Source of the DNA: a virus
Strand: one strand, 5' to 3'
Length of the DNA: 20,144 bases
Virus record (IMG/VR): IMGVR_UViG_3300008952_003255
Location: 1 to 20,144 of that record
Shown here one piece after another: positions 1 to 8,039 of the stretch. The position numbers and the translations under genes were made by a program. A model generated the notes under the pieces. The model searched no databases and was not told where the DNA came from. It saw nothing but the letters and a program-made list of their open reading frames with translations. Every line of letters begins with the position of its first letter. The first letter of the stretch is position 1.

Positions 1-128
1 CCGCTTTCTGATGGACCGCTCTCTGAAAGACTGCTTTCCGAGGGACCGCTTTCCGAGGGACCGCTCTCTGATGGACCGCTCTCTGAAAGACTGCTCTCTG
101 AAAGACTGCTTTCTGAAGAACTGCTTTC
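1..128 (-). repeat. 15-bp tandem repeats inside the SES-repeat gene
   Basis: About eight 15-bp units run head to tail up to the window edge. On the minus strand each unit reads as variants of TCAGAGAGCGGTCCA. Differences between units are mostly synonymous (TCA/TCG, GAA/GAG, CCA/CCC) plus a GP versus SL switch. The repeat keeps the reading frame, so copy-number changes would only lengthen or shorten the protein by five residues. Synonymous drift suggests the protein repeat is being maintained. Confidence 0.85.
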
Positions 129-167
129 CTGGCAAAAACAGCCATCTTCACAGCGACCAATAAGCAT
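1..167 (-). CDS. Ser-Glu-Ser pentapeptide-repeat protein, 5' part only
   Basis: This is the start of a protein that leaves the window at base 1; 55 full codons are visible. It opens with MLIGRCEDGCFCQES (Cys at 6, 10 and 12, a CxxxCxC pattern). From about residue 14 it becomes a perfect five-residue periodicity, SES followed by GP, SL or SS, repeated about eight times. The start is well supported: AGGAGG lies 6 nt upstream and overlaps the TAG stop of the preceding gene, so the two are probably translationally coupled. I do not recognise a family. Its place at the end of the tail genes, the lack of any hydrophobic core in the repeat and the Cys-rich head suggest an extended fibrous, possibly surface-exposed virion protein, but that is inference. 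The function is unknown and the C-terminus is not visible. Confidence 0.75.
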   Translation of the reverse strand, partial: MLIGRCEDGCFCQESSSSESSLSESSLSESGPSESGPSESGPSESSLSESGPSES

Positions 168-173
168 GATCGT

Positions 174-179
174 CCTCCT
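174..179 (-). promoter_or_regulatory. Ribosome binding site of the SES-repeat gene
   Basis: AGGAGG on the minus strand, 6 nt before the ATG at 167. It shares bases with the TAG stop (180-178) of the upstream gene. It fixes the start of the partial gene at the left edge and indicates coupling. Confidence 0.75.
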
Positions 180-852
180 AAGGATCGGGCTGGTCTTCCG
201 GCTCGGATGGGCAATCTGCTACATACGGCTCCCAGAAACCATGAAGCTCTTCAATGCGAACATAGGTGCCAGCTTCAATTGCGATGCCGGTCAGGAAGTT
301 AACAACCTGAACAGTTCGAATACTCGAATTCGACAATCGCTCATAATCCAACACACCCGCACCCGTGGTGTATAAAAGAGCAGCGTTCGCCGTTGGCGGG
401 GGAACCCCAATGACCGACGCAGTCGGACTCAGGGTCCCTAACATCATTGCGCGACGGCGATTAGATGCAGCGGCTGGCCTCACCCCTGCCAGACCACTGC
501 TAAACACGCTCGTCACCATCTGGAATCGAGTGCCATGTCCGAGTTTCCATGACCCCGCAATAGGCCCTACCTGTGAACTGGGTGTTGAAGCCCCCTGTTC
601 GATCAGGACAGCGGGACCTTGTTCCCATGGCTTCGATTCGCCATATCTTCCAGCAGTAATATCCTCCGGACCATTTGCGAAAAAGAGGTCGCCAACTGCC
701 GAAGGCTGATCAACAGAGTACACCAGATTCACTGAATCGAAGGCAGTTGCCTGAACAACAGCAAACGCGGGAATCGTTTGGCCAGAATCGTTCCGCCACG
801 TAATGACATCTCGCCGGTCTTCCTGTGGGAAGCTTTGCAGTTGATCAGTCAT
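178..852 (-). CDS. Hypothetical virion-type protein, 224 aa
   Basis: I do not recognise a named family. The N-terminus contains TWRNDSGQTIPAFAVVQ, a phrase of the kind seen in phage and planctomycete proteins that sit late in the tail or decoration block. The rest is Gly/Ala/Pro/Ser-rich and beta-prone, with no membrane segment and no recognisable catalytic motif. It starts with ATG 8 bp inside the end of the upstream probable hub gene, and its stop overlaps the Shine-Dalgarno of the SES-repeat gene, so it belongs to the same transcript. A structural role (tail accessory or decoration protein) is inferred from position and composition only. Confidence 0.75.
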   Translation of the reverse strand: MTDQLQSFPQEDRRDVITWRNDSGQTIPAFAVVQATAFDSVNLVYSVDQPSAVGDLFFANGPEDITAGRYGESKPWEQGPAVLIEQGASTPSSQVGPIAGSWKLGHGTRFQMVTSVFSSGLAGVRPAAASNRRRAMMLGTLSPTASVIGVPPPTANAALLYTTGAGVLDYERLSNSSIRTVQVVNFLTGIAIEAGTYVRIEELHGFWEPYVADCPSEPEDQPDP

Positions 853-2494
853 TGCCTTTGGCGTTCCTTATGCTAAGTACCTCCTTAGACAGGAAGGTTT
901 TGCTGCGTGCCTTCACGTACTGCTCACGGACTCGTTCCTCTGCTCCTCTAACGAACTGGTCAAAGTCCATGTTCTGCGACATGACCGTATAGTGACCGGG
1001 TTCACCATCTGTGCCATCCGAGATGACATGACGGATTTGTGTTGTTCTGCCATCAAGACGAACAAAAGGATTCGGCTGGTTAAACCACGTCATATTCCTC
1101 CTTTCAAACACGTATTCGCCGGCTGCGGTCACCAGGAGTGAATTGGCGTAATTGTCCAGCTCAGCCTGATTCGTGATAAACCCAGTGACCACATGAGAAT
1201 CGTTGTAATAAACAAGCGTCCGTGGATGCAGGGAAGGTTCCGAGAACGTGTGATAGCCGAATCCGCCGGGATCCACTTGATTCGTTTTGACATAGGTTAC
1301 GAACTGCCGCGTGTTGACATCTCGCAGTGAAAACGAACACTCAAGCCAAACGTCGGCGGCGGCCTTCCCGAATGTGTTCTGATAAACAGGTCGTTCGAAC
1401 TGTACGATGCCGCGATGACGGTCAAGCCTGAATGGAATCTCGATTTCAGCGCCTATCGCCGTATTCACGTAAATACCAGGAGCCGCCTGCGCCACATGCG
1501 CTCCGTAAACTCGTGGTGCCGGATGATGTGGCTGTCCAGTTTGCGAATGCTGGACTTCCAAAAGTTTGTCATACAGCGGGAGAAGCTGGCTGATGTCATT
1601 CAGTGTGCCGGACCCGTCCGGATTGTTCAGCGTTCCGTCCGCATAGGTGTCAATAACGTACCATCGCCAAACAGTTTGTTTCGCCAGACGATGTGCAGCC
1701 GCGCCATATTGGTCGAGTACGTTTGGGCAACTAACCGGTTCCCGTGACCAGCCATCGGTTGGTGTATAACTAAGATTGTTAAGCGGCTTGACCTGCCCAT
1801 TTGTGTCAAGCCCTACCGCGAGCAGTTTAAGGCGAGCCTGTGCAATTGATCGTCCAAAACACGTCTGCACATATCGCGGATTGGTCGGAGGGTCGAGCGT
1901 TTCACTCGCCGCCATGATGACCGTCCCATCGGATGGCGGAGGGAATCCGATGCCTCGCGGCCATACTCGCACTGGTTCCAGGCCGAATCCAAGGCACACC
2001 TCATAGGCAAACTCAGATGTGAGCTGCGCAATCAGCTTGTCGACCTCGACACACTCAACGTCAACTTCAGGGTAGAAGTCGTTCCTCACCCGGGAAACAT
2101 CAACATTCCCTTCACCAATCTGAGTGAATAGATCCCGCAAGATATCACGAAGGCCATACCTCGCAGCGTTAATGATCTCACCATCGGCATTGCGTTCGTT
2201 GTAATGCCTCGACACCCGCGTGTACCGCGACCATCGCCAACGGCGATCCTCAAACACGACGGTCCCGCTGAACCCATTAGTGTTCAGGAACACATTGCTT
2301 TTGTCAGCCAGACAGTCCCTGATGACGATACGCGAGGTTCCAAACGAAAGCACCACATCACCAACCGCCGCGATTGGGGATGTCTGCGGTATCATATGTA
2401 TCGAGATTCGGTCAGGTGTCATGCCGCGCGTTTGGGTGTAGACGGCACCCTTCGCAAACGCGACACCCGCATATGTAACGAGTCCAGCAGTCAT
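845..2494 (-). CDS. Probable baseplate hub-like tail protein, 549 aa
   Basis: This is the largest protein of the distal tail block. The N-terminal ~100 residues look beta-rich (TAGLVTYAGVAFAKG). They are followed by DRRWRWSRYTRVSRHYNERNADG and a helical stretch LRDILRDLFTQIGE leading to NDFYPEVDVECVEVDKLIAQL. That pattern resembles a family of large phage tail proteins I associate with a hub domain, but I cannot assign it to a named family with certainty. The C-terminus is basic and helical (EERVREQYVKARSKTF). The start ATG overlaps the previous stop as ATGA, a normal coupled arrangement here. Gene order (after tube, small genes and a 250-aa tail protein) fits a hub or central tail protein. 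A receptor-binding role is an alternative. Confidence 0.8.
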   Translation of the reverse strand: MTAGLVTYAGVAFAKGAVYTQTRGMTPDRISIHMIPQTSPIAAVGDVVLSFGTSRIVIRDCLADKSNVFLNTNGFSGTVVFEDRRWRWSRYTRVSRHYNERNADGEIINAARYGLRDILRDLFTQIGEGNVDVSRVRNDFYPEVDVECVEVDKLIAQLTSEFAYEVCLGFGLEPVRVWPRGIGFPPPSDGTVIMAASETLDPPTNPRYVQTCFGRSIAQARLKLLAVGLDTNGQVKPLNNLSYTPTDGWSREPVSCPNVLDQYGAAAHRLAKQTVWRWYVIDTYADGTLNNPDGSGTLNDISQLLPLYDKLLEVQHSQTGQPHHPAPRVYGAHVAQAAPGIYVNTAIGAEIEIPFRLDRHRGIVQFERPVYQNTFGKAAADVWLECSFSLRDVNTRQFVTYVKTNQVDPGGFGYHTFSEPSLHPRTLVYYNDSHVVTGFITNQAELDNYANSLLVTAAGEYVFERRNMTWFNQPNPFVRLDGRTTQIRHVISDGTDGEPGHYTVMSQNMDFDQFVRGAEERVREQYVKARSKTFLSKEVLSIRNAKGND

Positions 2495-3243
2495 AATGTT
2501 GGAATACTAAAGGTCACGGAGGATCCAAGCTGGACGGCTGATTCAGCGGGATACATCCACTCAACCCCATAAATTTCGTTCGTTTGAATTGAGCCATTTG
2601 TCGCAAGCGACTGAGGAGCAATCTCGGCAACCTGCACATGCTCCTGATGAATAAGGTTTGTAGTGAAGTAAGGACCAATGGCGGCGGGCTTAAACGATCT
2701 GAAAAACAGTTGCCCTCTCTGGACATACTTCACCGGAGTGAAAGCCTGGAGCTGCTGATACAGTGGCAACCCCTGAAGAGAAGGCATGAAACGCCACTTG
2801 GGACCGCCAGTCCCGAATCGCCGCACTTCCTCACGGTAGGCAACGACTTGCGCACTCATTCGGTACTCAGCCTGCAGGACGGCATAAAACGCACGTCGAT
2901 TCGACATTTCCGTCCGCATCTTCCAGGGACCGGTCATCCAGCCGAACGCTTTCACTCGCACGCCGTTGTACGAATTTGTGTTGAGGAGCTGATGAGTGTT
3001 TCCGTTCGCCGTGAACTGCGCATTTCCATAATTTTTAAGGTTGGGGTTATACGCATTATCCAACGCCGCCATCCCGCTGTTCAAAGCGCCTGAAGTCCCA
3101 TTTGACAGGATCGCACCAACAATCGTCCATCGCTCCACGCGAGTGACAGTTTGATGGAACTTCGTTTCAATGAAGCGACTGTCGATTTTTATACCGACTT
3201 CACCGTCTGAGTGGGTGTGGCCATTAAACGTTAACACGCTCAT
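2491..3243 (-). CDS. Probable minor/distal tail protein, 250 aa
   Basis: A 250-residue protein, beta-rich at its start (MSVLTFNGHTHSDGEVGI), with a central charged segment (RAFYAVLQAEYRMSAQVVAYREEVRRFG) and a beta-rich C-terminus ending SSVTFSIPTL. No motif assigns it to a named family. It is joined to both neighbours by 4-bp ATGA overlaps. In siphophages the position directly before a large hub-like gene is commonly held by the distal tail or a minor tail protein, so a distal-tail adaptor role is my inference from gene order and size. It could equally be another tail-tip component. Confidence 0.75.
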   Translation of the reverse strand: MSVLTFNGHTHSDGEVGIKIDSRFIETKFHQTVTRVERWTIVGAILSNGTSGALNSGMAALDNAYNPNLKNYGNAQFTANGNTHQLLNTNSYNGVRVKAFGWMTGPWKMRTEMSNRRAFYAVLQAEYRMSAQVVAYREEVRRFGTGGPKWRFMPSLQGLPLYQQLQAFTPVKYVQRGQLFFRSFKPAAIGPYFTTNLIHQEHVQVAEIAPQSLATNGSIQTNEIYGVEWMYPAESAVQLGSSVTFSIPTL

Positions 3244-3824
3244 CGACGATCCCTTTGCATTATTTCCCCGGAGACCATGTGGACCCTCGCGTTGTCTACG
3301 AAGATGTCCTCGGGGATCGATGGCAATGGCGGCAGCTCAATACCCGGCTCACGAATTTCGAGATTGTCGATCCCCTCAGGGAATTGCGATTCTGCCTGAG
3401 CAATCATGTCATTGAAGAACGGCCGTAATGCCTCAGGAACCTCCGGCTGCTTATTCGGGACAGCTTCGGGTCCCGGAACTGTTGTTGCAGAAACAACATC
3501 AACCGTAAGTTGTTGGTTCTGCGACAAAAACAAGCTCGGCACTTCAGGCTCCGGAACCGACTCCGGTTCTGGAATGGATGTTTCAAAAGAGGCCGAATCC
3601 ATGGCCGGTTCTGACCTCGGTGTCAGGCTCGACAGACTCTGTTCTGCCAGCTCGTCAACATCCGTGACTTCAGTTTGTTCTTCTGTCAGCTCCGCTTCGC
3701 GCGTATCGAGTTCCTGTCGACGGGACAAATCGATCAGCGTCTGGCCTTCATCCGTGAAAGCACTCGCCGGATTTTCGTCCTGCATCTTCGAAAGGAAATC
3801 AGTGACAAACTTCTGGAATTCCAT
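3240..3824 (-). CDS. Acidic Pro/Glu-rich small tail-region protein, about 194 aa
   Basis: A strongly acidic, low-complexity protein. After a short helical start (MEFQKFVTDFLSKMQDE), residues about 40-130 are rich in Glu, Pro, Ser and Thr (for example IPEPESVPEPEVPSL), and the C-terminus has ELPPLPSIPEDIFVDNARVHM. I prefer the ATG at 3824; an in-frame TTG three codons upstream (3833) is possible, and neither has a strong Shine-Dalgarno. The reading frame overlaps the end of the preceding gene and joins the next by ATGA. It sits where phages often keep the second tail-assembly chaperone, and where a tape-measure gene would be expected next. It is too short and has too little coiled coil to be an ordinary tape measure. 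Function unknown. Confidence 0.7.
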   Translation of the reverse strand: MEFQKFVTDFLSKMQDENPASAFTDEGQTLIDLSRRQELDTREAELTEEQTEVTDVDELAEQSLSSLTPRSEPAMDSASFETSIPEPESVPEPEVPSLFLSQNQQLTVDVVSATTVPGPEAVPNKQPEVPEALRPFFNDMIAQAESQFPEGIDNLEIREPGIELPPLPSIPEDIFVDNARVHMVSGEIMQRDRR

Positions 3825-4392
3825 GCTTTTCAACCAGTGTCCCGATGACTCGCCAATTTCGCTGAATGATGGGACACGATCGCTCCGTGTCCGTCAGGCC
3901 GCTATGACGGAAATTCAAGTAATGCTCCCATGCCTTTTTGTTTTCAGCGGTGAACTGGATGGGGTTTTCGTGTGTACCTTTTTCGCAACCGGAATGGGTT
4001 TCGCAGGAGACCTTCGCGTGCGAGGGTCGAAGAATCGGCCCCTGTTCGTTCCGAGCAATTGCCCCGGTATCTTCATCGAACCACCACCTCTGACAAAGGT
4101 CACATGACCGGTGAGCCAAGAGAGGCTTTGTCAGCATCAGTTCAACGCAACGTTTCAGGTTCTCTGTTTCAGCCCTTTCATCTGGGTTCGACATCATCCG
4201 AGCAAACAAAAAATTCCGGTCGTCTTCGTTTGGCGTACCGCCAAAAAACCGTGGCGGATGCCACAAAAACAAATCGAGTTCTTCCCACGACTCTTCCTTC
4301 ACCAAAGACGTGACAATTGCCCGATCCTCTCGGACCAGTTTTCGATACCAGTAGCCCTGATATCGATATGTGTATCCGTCATCGATCATCAT
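3799..4392 (-). CDS. Cys-rich small protein in the tail-chaperone position, about 197 aa
   Basis: A mixed aromatic N-terminus (DDGYTYRYQGYWYRKLV) is followed by a probable metal site, CDLC near residues 97-100, then C...C near 130-136 (SCETHSGCEKG), with spacing suited to a zinc knuckle. The C-terminal part (AWEHYLNFRHSGLT...RSCPIIQRNWRVIGTLVEKHG) looks helical. I recall similar CxxC...GC proteins directly after phage tail tube genes, but no named family. I take the ATG at 4392, which forms TGATG with the tube-gene stop; a TTG one codon earlier is in frame. Position and size fit a tail-assembly chaperone, which is inference. Confidence 0.75.
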   Translation of the reverse strand: MMIDDGYTYRYQGYWYRKLVREDRAIVTSLVKEESWEELDLFLWHPPRFFGGTPNEDDRNFLFARMMSNPDERAETENLKRCVELMLTKPLLAHRSCDLCQRWWFDEDTGAIARNEQGPILRPSHAKVSCETHSGCEKGTHENPIQFTAENKKAWEHYLNFRHSGLTDTERSCPIIQRNWRVIGTLVEKHGIPEVCH

Positions 4393-5300
4393 CAAGATGT
4401 TGTGATTTCGAGTGGAGCAACACGGGTCGCCCCGTTGACATCGCGATGCAGCAACATCGTGACGGGCGTCCGAACTTGATCCATCTTGCTCAAAATGCTT
4501 GCTGGCTTCGCAATCGGAAGGCCGGCGGGCATCGTGAATGTCAACGTTTTCTCCCCGTTATTCAGGACAAGGACCGAGTTCTTACCATCGTTGTCATCTC
4601 GGTAATCAAAGTACGTGTCGAGATTCGCAGAGACGTAAGGAACTGAAGTCGCAAGCATTGACTTGCGATCGCCAATTAAGGCATCTGTGACCGTGACCGA
4701 ATTGTTGTGTTCGATGACTGGTTTGTTATCGACGAGAATCAGAAAGCGATCGAAGTCCCGAGTCTCATCGGTATCGGACTCATTTCCTAAAGTCAACGAC
4801 GCATGCGTAAAGGCGTACTCGGCACCGAAGGCCACCTTATCCTCAACGAAAGTCCCGGGCTCTTCTTCCTCTCCGCCGATGTCTACCTGCATCTGGACCG
4901 GGCGAGACCCCTTGGATCCACGGAGCGACCACGAGGTCACGAAGGCATTCGTGATTTCGTGAACTTCACCCGGCATGTCAATCTGCACCGGGAAGTAAGA
5001 CAGGTCATCCGTCGCCCCCAGCTCCCATGGCCCGGTAGACCCGGTGCTATCCAGCCCGAGGAGTGGGAACACTTCCTGGACGATGGGCCACGTAATATCA
5101 AAAAATAGTGACCACTTAATCATGTGCCGTCCCTTCTGGGCGCGGTTGATATTGTGATCAATATCGCCACAAATCGCGTTATCTGAATTAGTAACAATCT
5201 CCCGTGTGCTTCCCGGCACCGCTCGCGCGAAACACAGCGTTTTTGAATTCCAGTTCAGTCGGCACTGACGGCCGATTGCAATATCACTTCCAATCGCCAT
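4392..5300 (-). CDS. Probable major tail tube protein, 302 aa
   Basis: The protein is beta-rich and acidic with no transmembrane segment. It has a shape typical of tail tube subunits: an N-terminal GSDIAIGRQCRLNWNSKTLCFARAV segment, a central region about protein deformation and symmetry (DITWPIVQEVFPLLGLDSTG), then long alternating hydrophobic strands to the end. Its length suits tube proteins with one added domain. GGGAG lies 7 nt before the ATG. It follows the probable tail terminator and precedes the small chaperone-position genes, the canonical siphophage or myophage order. The assignment rests on order, size and composition rather than on a diagnostic motif; a decoration or other tail-ring protein is the main alternative. 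Confidence 0.7.
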   Translation of the reverse strand: MAIGSDIAIGRQCRLNWNSKTLCFARAVPGSTREIVTNSDNAICGDIDHNINRAQKGRHMIKWSLFFDITWPIVQEVFPLLGLDSTGSTGPWELGATDDLSYFPVQIDMPGEVHEITNAFVTSWSLRGSKGSRPVQMQVDIGGEEEEPGTFVEDKVAFGAEYAFTHASLTLGNESDTDETRDFDRFLILVDNKPVIEHNNSVTVTDALIGDRKSMLATSVPYVSANLDTYFDYRDDNDGKNSVLVLNNGEKTLTFTMPAGLPIAKPASILSKMDQVRTPVTMLLHRDVNGATRVAPLEITTS

Positions 5301-5311
5301 TTTCGATCTCC

Positions 5312-5869
5312 CTATCGGGAAGTGCTTGTAAATATCTCAACGACCTGAGCTGCTCGCATTCGCTCCACGGCCCAGTCTGTTTCATCCGGTGATCTCAATT
5401 CTCTGCAATGAACCATGTAGATGTTGCCCAGATGCGAAGGGCACGATTCCAGAGGAGACAAATGTGTCCCCGGGCCTTCTTGCAAACGCTCGCAAATGTC
5501 CCGCATCCATCGGAAGTAAGAAGCTGCATTTGTGGCGTCCCCATCATCGCCGTCGTCTACAATCTGAATTAACAGAGTGATGACTCCGTGATCTTTCCTG
5601 TTTTCACCTGACGCCGCAGGTCGCTGATGGCCCATATATGAAACGATGATTCCAGGGACATTGATCGATGCTTCACCCGTGCGACTGACCTCCATTCGGG
5701 ATGGTCGACGGTTAAATCGCTTGATTACAGCTTCAGGCAAAATTGGATCAATTCGATCATCGCCTACAGCGCGGAACACGCCACTGCTGGCCATCGACCG
5801 AATCACTTCGGTTGCGGTATCCCACGCCCAAAACTCAATAGATGTCCCCGGCATCAACGTCGTCGGCAT
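5312..5869 (-). CDS. Probable tail terminator/completion protein, 185 aa
   Basis: A small alpha/beta protein: an initial helix (SIEFWAWDTATEVIRSMASSGVF), a strand run VITLLIQIVDDGDDG, a helical stretch NAASYFRWMRDICERLQEG and a final strand VVEIFTSTSR. This alternation of helix, strands and a terminal strand is what tail terminator (gpU-like) and tail completion proteins show, and the gene lies exactly between the neck adaptor and the tube gene. The ATG overlaps the previous stop as ATGA. No signature residue proves the family, so the call is by fold impression and gene order. Confidence 0.65.
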   Translation of the reverse strand: MPTTLMPGTSIEFWAWDTATEVIRSMASSGVFRAVGDDRIDPILPEAVIKRFNRRPSRMEVSRTGEASINVPGIIVSYMGHQRPAASGENRKDHGVITLLIQIVDDGDDGDATNAASYFRWMRDICERLQEGPGTHLSPLESCPSHLGNIYMVHCRELRSPDETDWAVERMRAAQVVEIFTSTSR

Positions 5870-7035
5870 CAGCTCGACTCCTCGACGATGATCCGGCCGT
5901 ACGATCCGCCCGGTGTGTCCGTCTCAATCAATGGAGAATCAGCCCCCATTGCCAGCCTCTGGGCGTCAAGACGTAGAGAACGAGACGCATTGAGAATTGC
6001 TGTGTCTTTACGGGAGAGGATGTCATATCGCTCTTCGGCCATCCTCAGAAAAAGTTCCCACATTCCCTCAAAATTGACGTTGACGTGAGAACTGATCGTG
6101 TAACCGCGACCGGCCTCCGGTGTCGCAGTCAGGCTGTTTGCCAGGACCGCCTCTGTAGGTGATGTCACCTCAACGATACGGGTTTCGTATTCTGGCGGAC
6201 GCAGGACATGCTTCTCTCGGCCCTGAACCCTGTCTCGCTCCAGACGGCCATAGACGCTGGTCGGAACCAGCGCGTCAGAAGCGACCCGAAGGACCGCGCC
6301 CACTGCCGACGACGTGAGAACAGATTCCGTAAACGTCGCACTGTTTCCGTCAACCGTAACGGTTCCCGAATTGATTTCAGTGATGTCGAGATTCGTGTGC
6401 CGCACCTGATACAGAAAACGAATAGACCTTTCGGTCTGACCGCTTCCGGTGAACCACAGCTCCATGCGACCGGGATGATTTCTTGATGGACCGAGACTCC
6501 ACCCGTACGGATACGTTTCCGTAGTAACCGCCTCCTGAAACCAGAACGTACTTTTCATCGGGAGACGACGAATCCCGGAAAAACTGCGAGGCTCCAGGAT
6601 GTGAATTATATCGCCCACATCAATTGGCAGCAGGTAACGGTACTGCCGCCAGTCAAATGTTCCAGAGGTGATATTCGAAGCAGGGCCACCCTCCAGTTCA
6701 ACGACGGTATCGCTGATCCGGCGAGCCACCGGATAACGAACACTGTCGATCCGAACTGAACCGAAATCAGCATTGGCGTTCCACGTCCCGGAACTGATTG
6801 TGATGCGTTTATTAGACGCCGTATACGATCCGGGATGGGATTCCGGTTCGGATGTGATCACGAGACCGGTTCGTCGAAAATACTGCCAATCGTGGATAGA
6901 GGGCAGCAGTCGATAAGCCTCGATGATCGCGCGCCGTAATCGACGGTCCTGGGTGCCTACGTTCTTCCCGCTTTGCTCAAACACGTCGAGCAAATGCTCA
7001 TAGGCATCTTGGTATGTGAGTAACGGCGCACTCAT
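5869..7035 (-). CDS. Probable head-tail connector/adaptor (neck) protein, 388 aa
   Basis: The N-terminal ~55 residues form a helical bundle: LLTYQDAYEHLLDVFEQSG, then RRLRRAIIEAYRLLPSIHDWQYF. This arrangement (helix, R-x-I-x-x-A-Y-R-x-L-P, W-x-Y) is typical of phage head-tail adaptors such as P22 gp4-like and related connector proteins. The remaining ~330 residues are beta-rich, much more than a minimal adaptor, so an extra domain is present. The C-terminus returns to helix (WELFLRMAEERYDILSRKDTAILNASRSLRLDAQRLAMG). It lies after the portal block and before the probable tail terminator. The start ATG lacks a strong ribosome site. Adaptor is the best reading, but the family is not certain. Confidence 0.7.
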   Translation of the reverse strand: MSAPLLTYQDAYEHLLDVFEQSGKNVGTQDRRLRRAIIEAYRLLPSIHDWQYFRRTGLVITSEPESHPGSYTASNKRITISSGTWNANADFGSVRIDSVRYPVARRISDTVVELEGGPASNITSGTFDWRQYRYLLPIDVGDIIHILEPRSFSGIRRLPMKSTFWFQEAVTTETYPYGWSLGPSRNHPGRMELWFTGSGQTERSIRFLYQVRHTNLDITEINSGTVTVDGNSATFTESVLTSSAVGAVLRVASDALVPTSVYGRLERDRVQGREKHVLRPPEYETRIVEVTSPTEAVLANSLTATPEAGRGYTISSHVNVNFEGMWELFLRMAEERYDILSRKDTAILNASRSLRLDAQRLAMGADSPLIETDTPGGSYGRIIVEESS

Positions 7036-7043
7036 TGATCAGA

Positions 7044-7418
7044 TCACTTTTTGGGGGTGCTTTTCGTGGTTTTCCGAGTCCGAGGTTTTTTCTCCTCTGG
7101 AGAATCTGTGGGCGGAACCGAAGGTGTCTTCGCCTCTGCCTGCTGTGACTCCAGGATCGCAATACGTTTTGATTGAGCATCCAGCATTGAAAGTTGTTCA
7201 GCCAGCACTTTCCCTTGCTTCAGAACCAGTTCCTTCAGCCCGTCCTGATCGCTACTGACAGCGACCGGTGCTGCGCCGCCAGTCAGTAACTGACGAACCA
7301 TCTGCAAAAGCTGTAACAGGAATGGGGCTGATCGAATCGGGGATCGCACATGCTGTCGAAGACCGTTTTCAATCTGTTTCCAATGTTCGTCGCTGTTGAT
7401 GTCAAAATTCATATTCAT
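7044..7418 (-). CDS. Small coiled-coil protein with Lys/Arg-rich tail, 124 aa
   Basis: An N-terminal helical part (DEHWKQIENGLRQHVRSPIRSAPFLLQLLQMVRQLL) is followed by a linker and a coiled-coil-like helix about residues 59-93 (LKELVLKQGKVLAEQLSMLDAQSKRIAILESQQ). The last ~25 residues are basic and proline-rich (EEKKPRTRKTTKSTPKK), suited to binding nucleic acid or acidic surfaces. I do not recognise the family. It is in the operon between a small unknown gene and the neck adaptor. A head-completion or DNA-ejection role is possible but not shown. Confidence 0.7.
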   Translation of the reverse strand: MNMNFDINSDEHWKQIENGLRQHVRSPIRSAPFLLQLLQMVRQLLTGGAAPVAVSSDQDGLKELVLKQGKVLAEQLSMLDAQSKRIAILESQQAEAKTPSVPPTDSPEEKKPRTRKTTKSTPKK

Positions 7419-7421
7419 TGT

Positions 7422-8039
7422 TCAAGCTTTCTCCGGTGCCGAGCCGTGCTTCTCAACGATCCTCTCGTAGCGAGCCGCAGCCGGCGTTTCTTTGAGTTTT
7501 GGGTTCTCCGCTAGTTCTGTACGGTCGATCTGCTGCACGATACGAGGGTGCAGGCGATGCTTTTTCATTCGCCGTGGTGCGGCTGTGTGAGACTGATTGA
7601 TCTCGCCATGGACCTCACGGTTGCTCTGCTGCAGGTCTTTTCGCAGATCGGACATGGTTCGCGTTTGATTCACAATCGCCTTTGGATCCCCGGGGAAACG
7701 GGCCACGGTCGGGATGTAGTGATCATCCGACTGCAGCTTGTAGCCGATCCTCGCAAGGTTCTTTCGCAGAGCTTCAACGGATCGCTGGTCACCACCCATA
7801 CGGTCGAGAATCGAACGACCGTGCCGGTTTTGATCAGCAATAAATGTGGTGTCGGTAATGCCAATACCCGGCGGTTCCTGCATCGCCAGAGACTCAGCCA
7901 TTCGCGGTGATGTGCCCTTCGCCACACACTCGACGAAAAACTGCAGAATACTCTTGCCACCAGTGCGCATCGGGTAATCGCCATACCGCTGCACGTCGAC
8001 TGGTATTTTTAGGTCCTTCAGATCACCCAGCTGTGCCAT
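7422..8039 (-). CDS. Hypothetical protein following the portal, 205 aa
   Basis: A mostly helical, basic protein (KNLARIGYKLQSDD, RTMSDLRKDLQQSNREVHGEI, RRMKKHRLHPRIVQQIDRTEL) with no recognised family. I start it at ATG 8039; GGGGG lies 7 nt upstream, and a GTG one codon earlier is in frame. It overlaps the end of the portal gene by 17 bp. A small gene directly after portal is common in phages, for example a head protein or an assembly factor, but nothing in the sequence decides this. Confidence 0.7.
   Translation of the reverse strand: MAQLGDLKDLKIPVDVQRYGDYPMRTGGKSILQFFVECVAKGTSPRMAESLAMQEPPGIGITDTTFIADQNRHGRSILDRMGGDQRSVEALRKNLARIGYKLQSDDHYIPTVARFPGDPKAIVNQTRTMSDLRKDLQQSNREVHGEINQSHTAAPRRMKKHRLHPRIVQQIDRTELAENPKLKETPAAARYERIVEKHGSAPEKA

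Noticed and set aside
3799-3833. Programmed frameshift between the two genes in the tail-chaperone position
   Set aside because: The overlap is short and the second frame is +1 relative to the first, but no clear slippery heptamer is seen, and the second gene has its own ATG.
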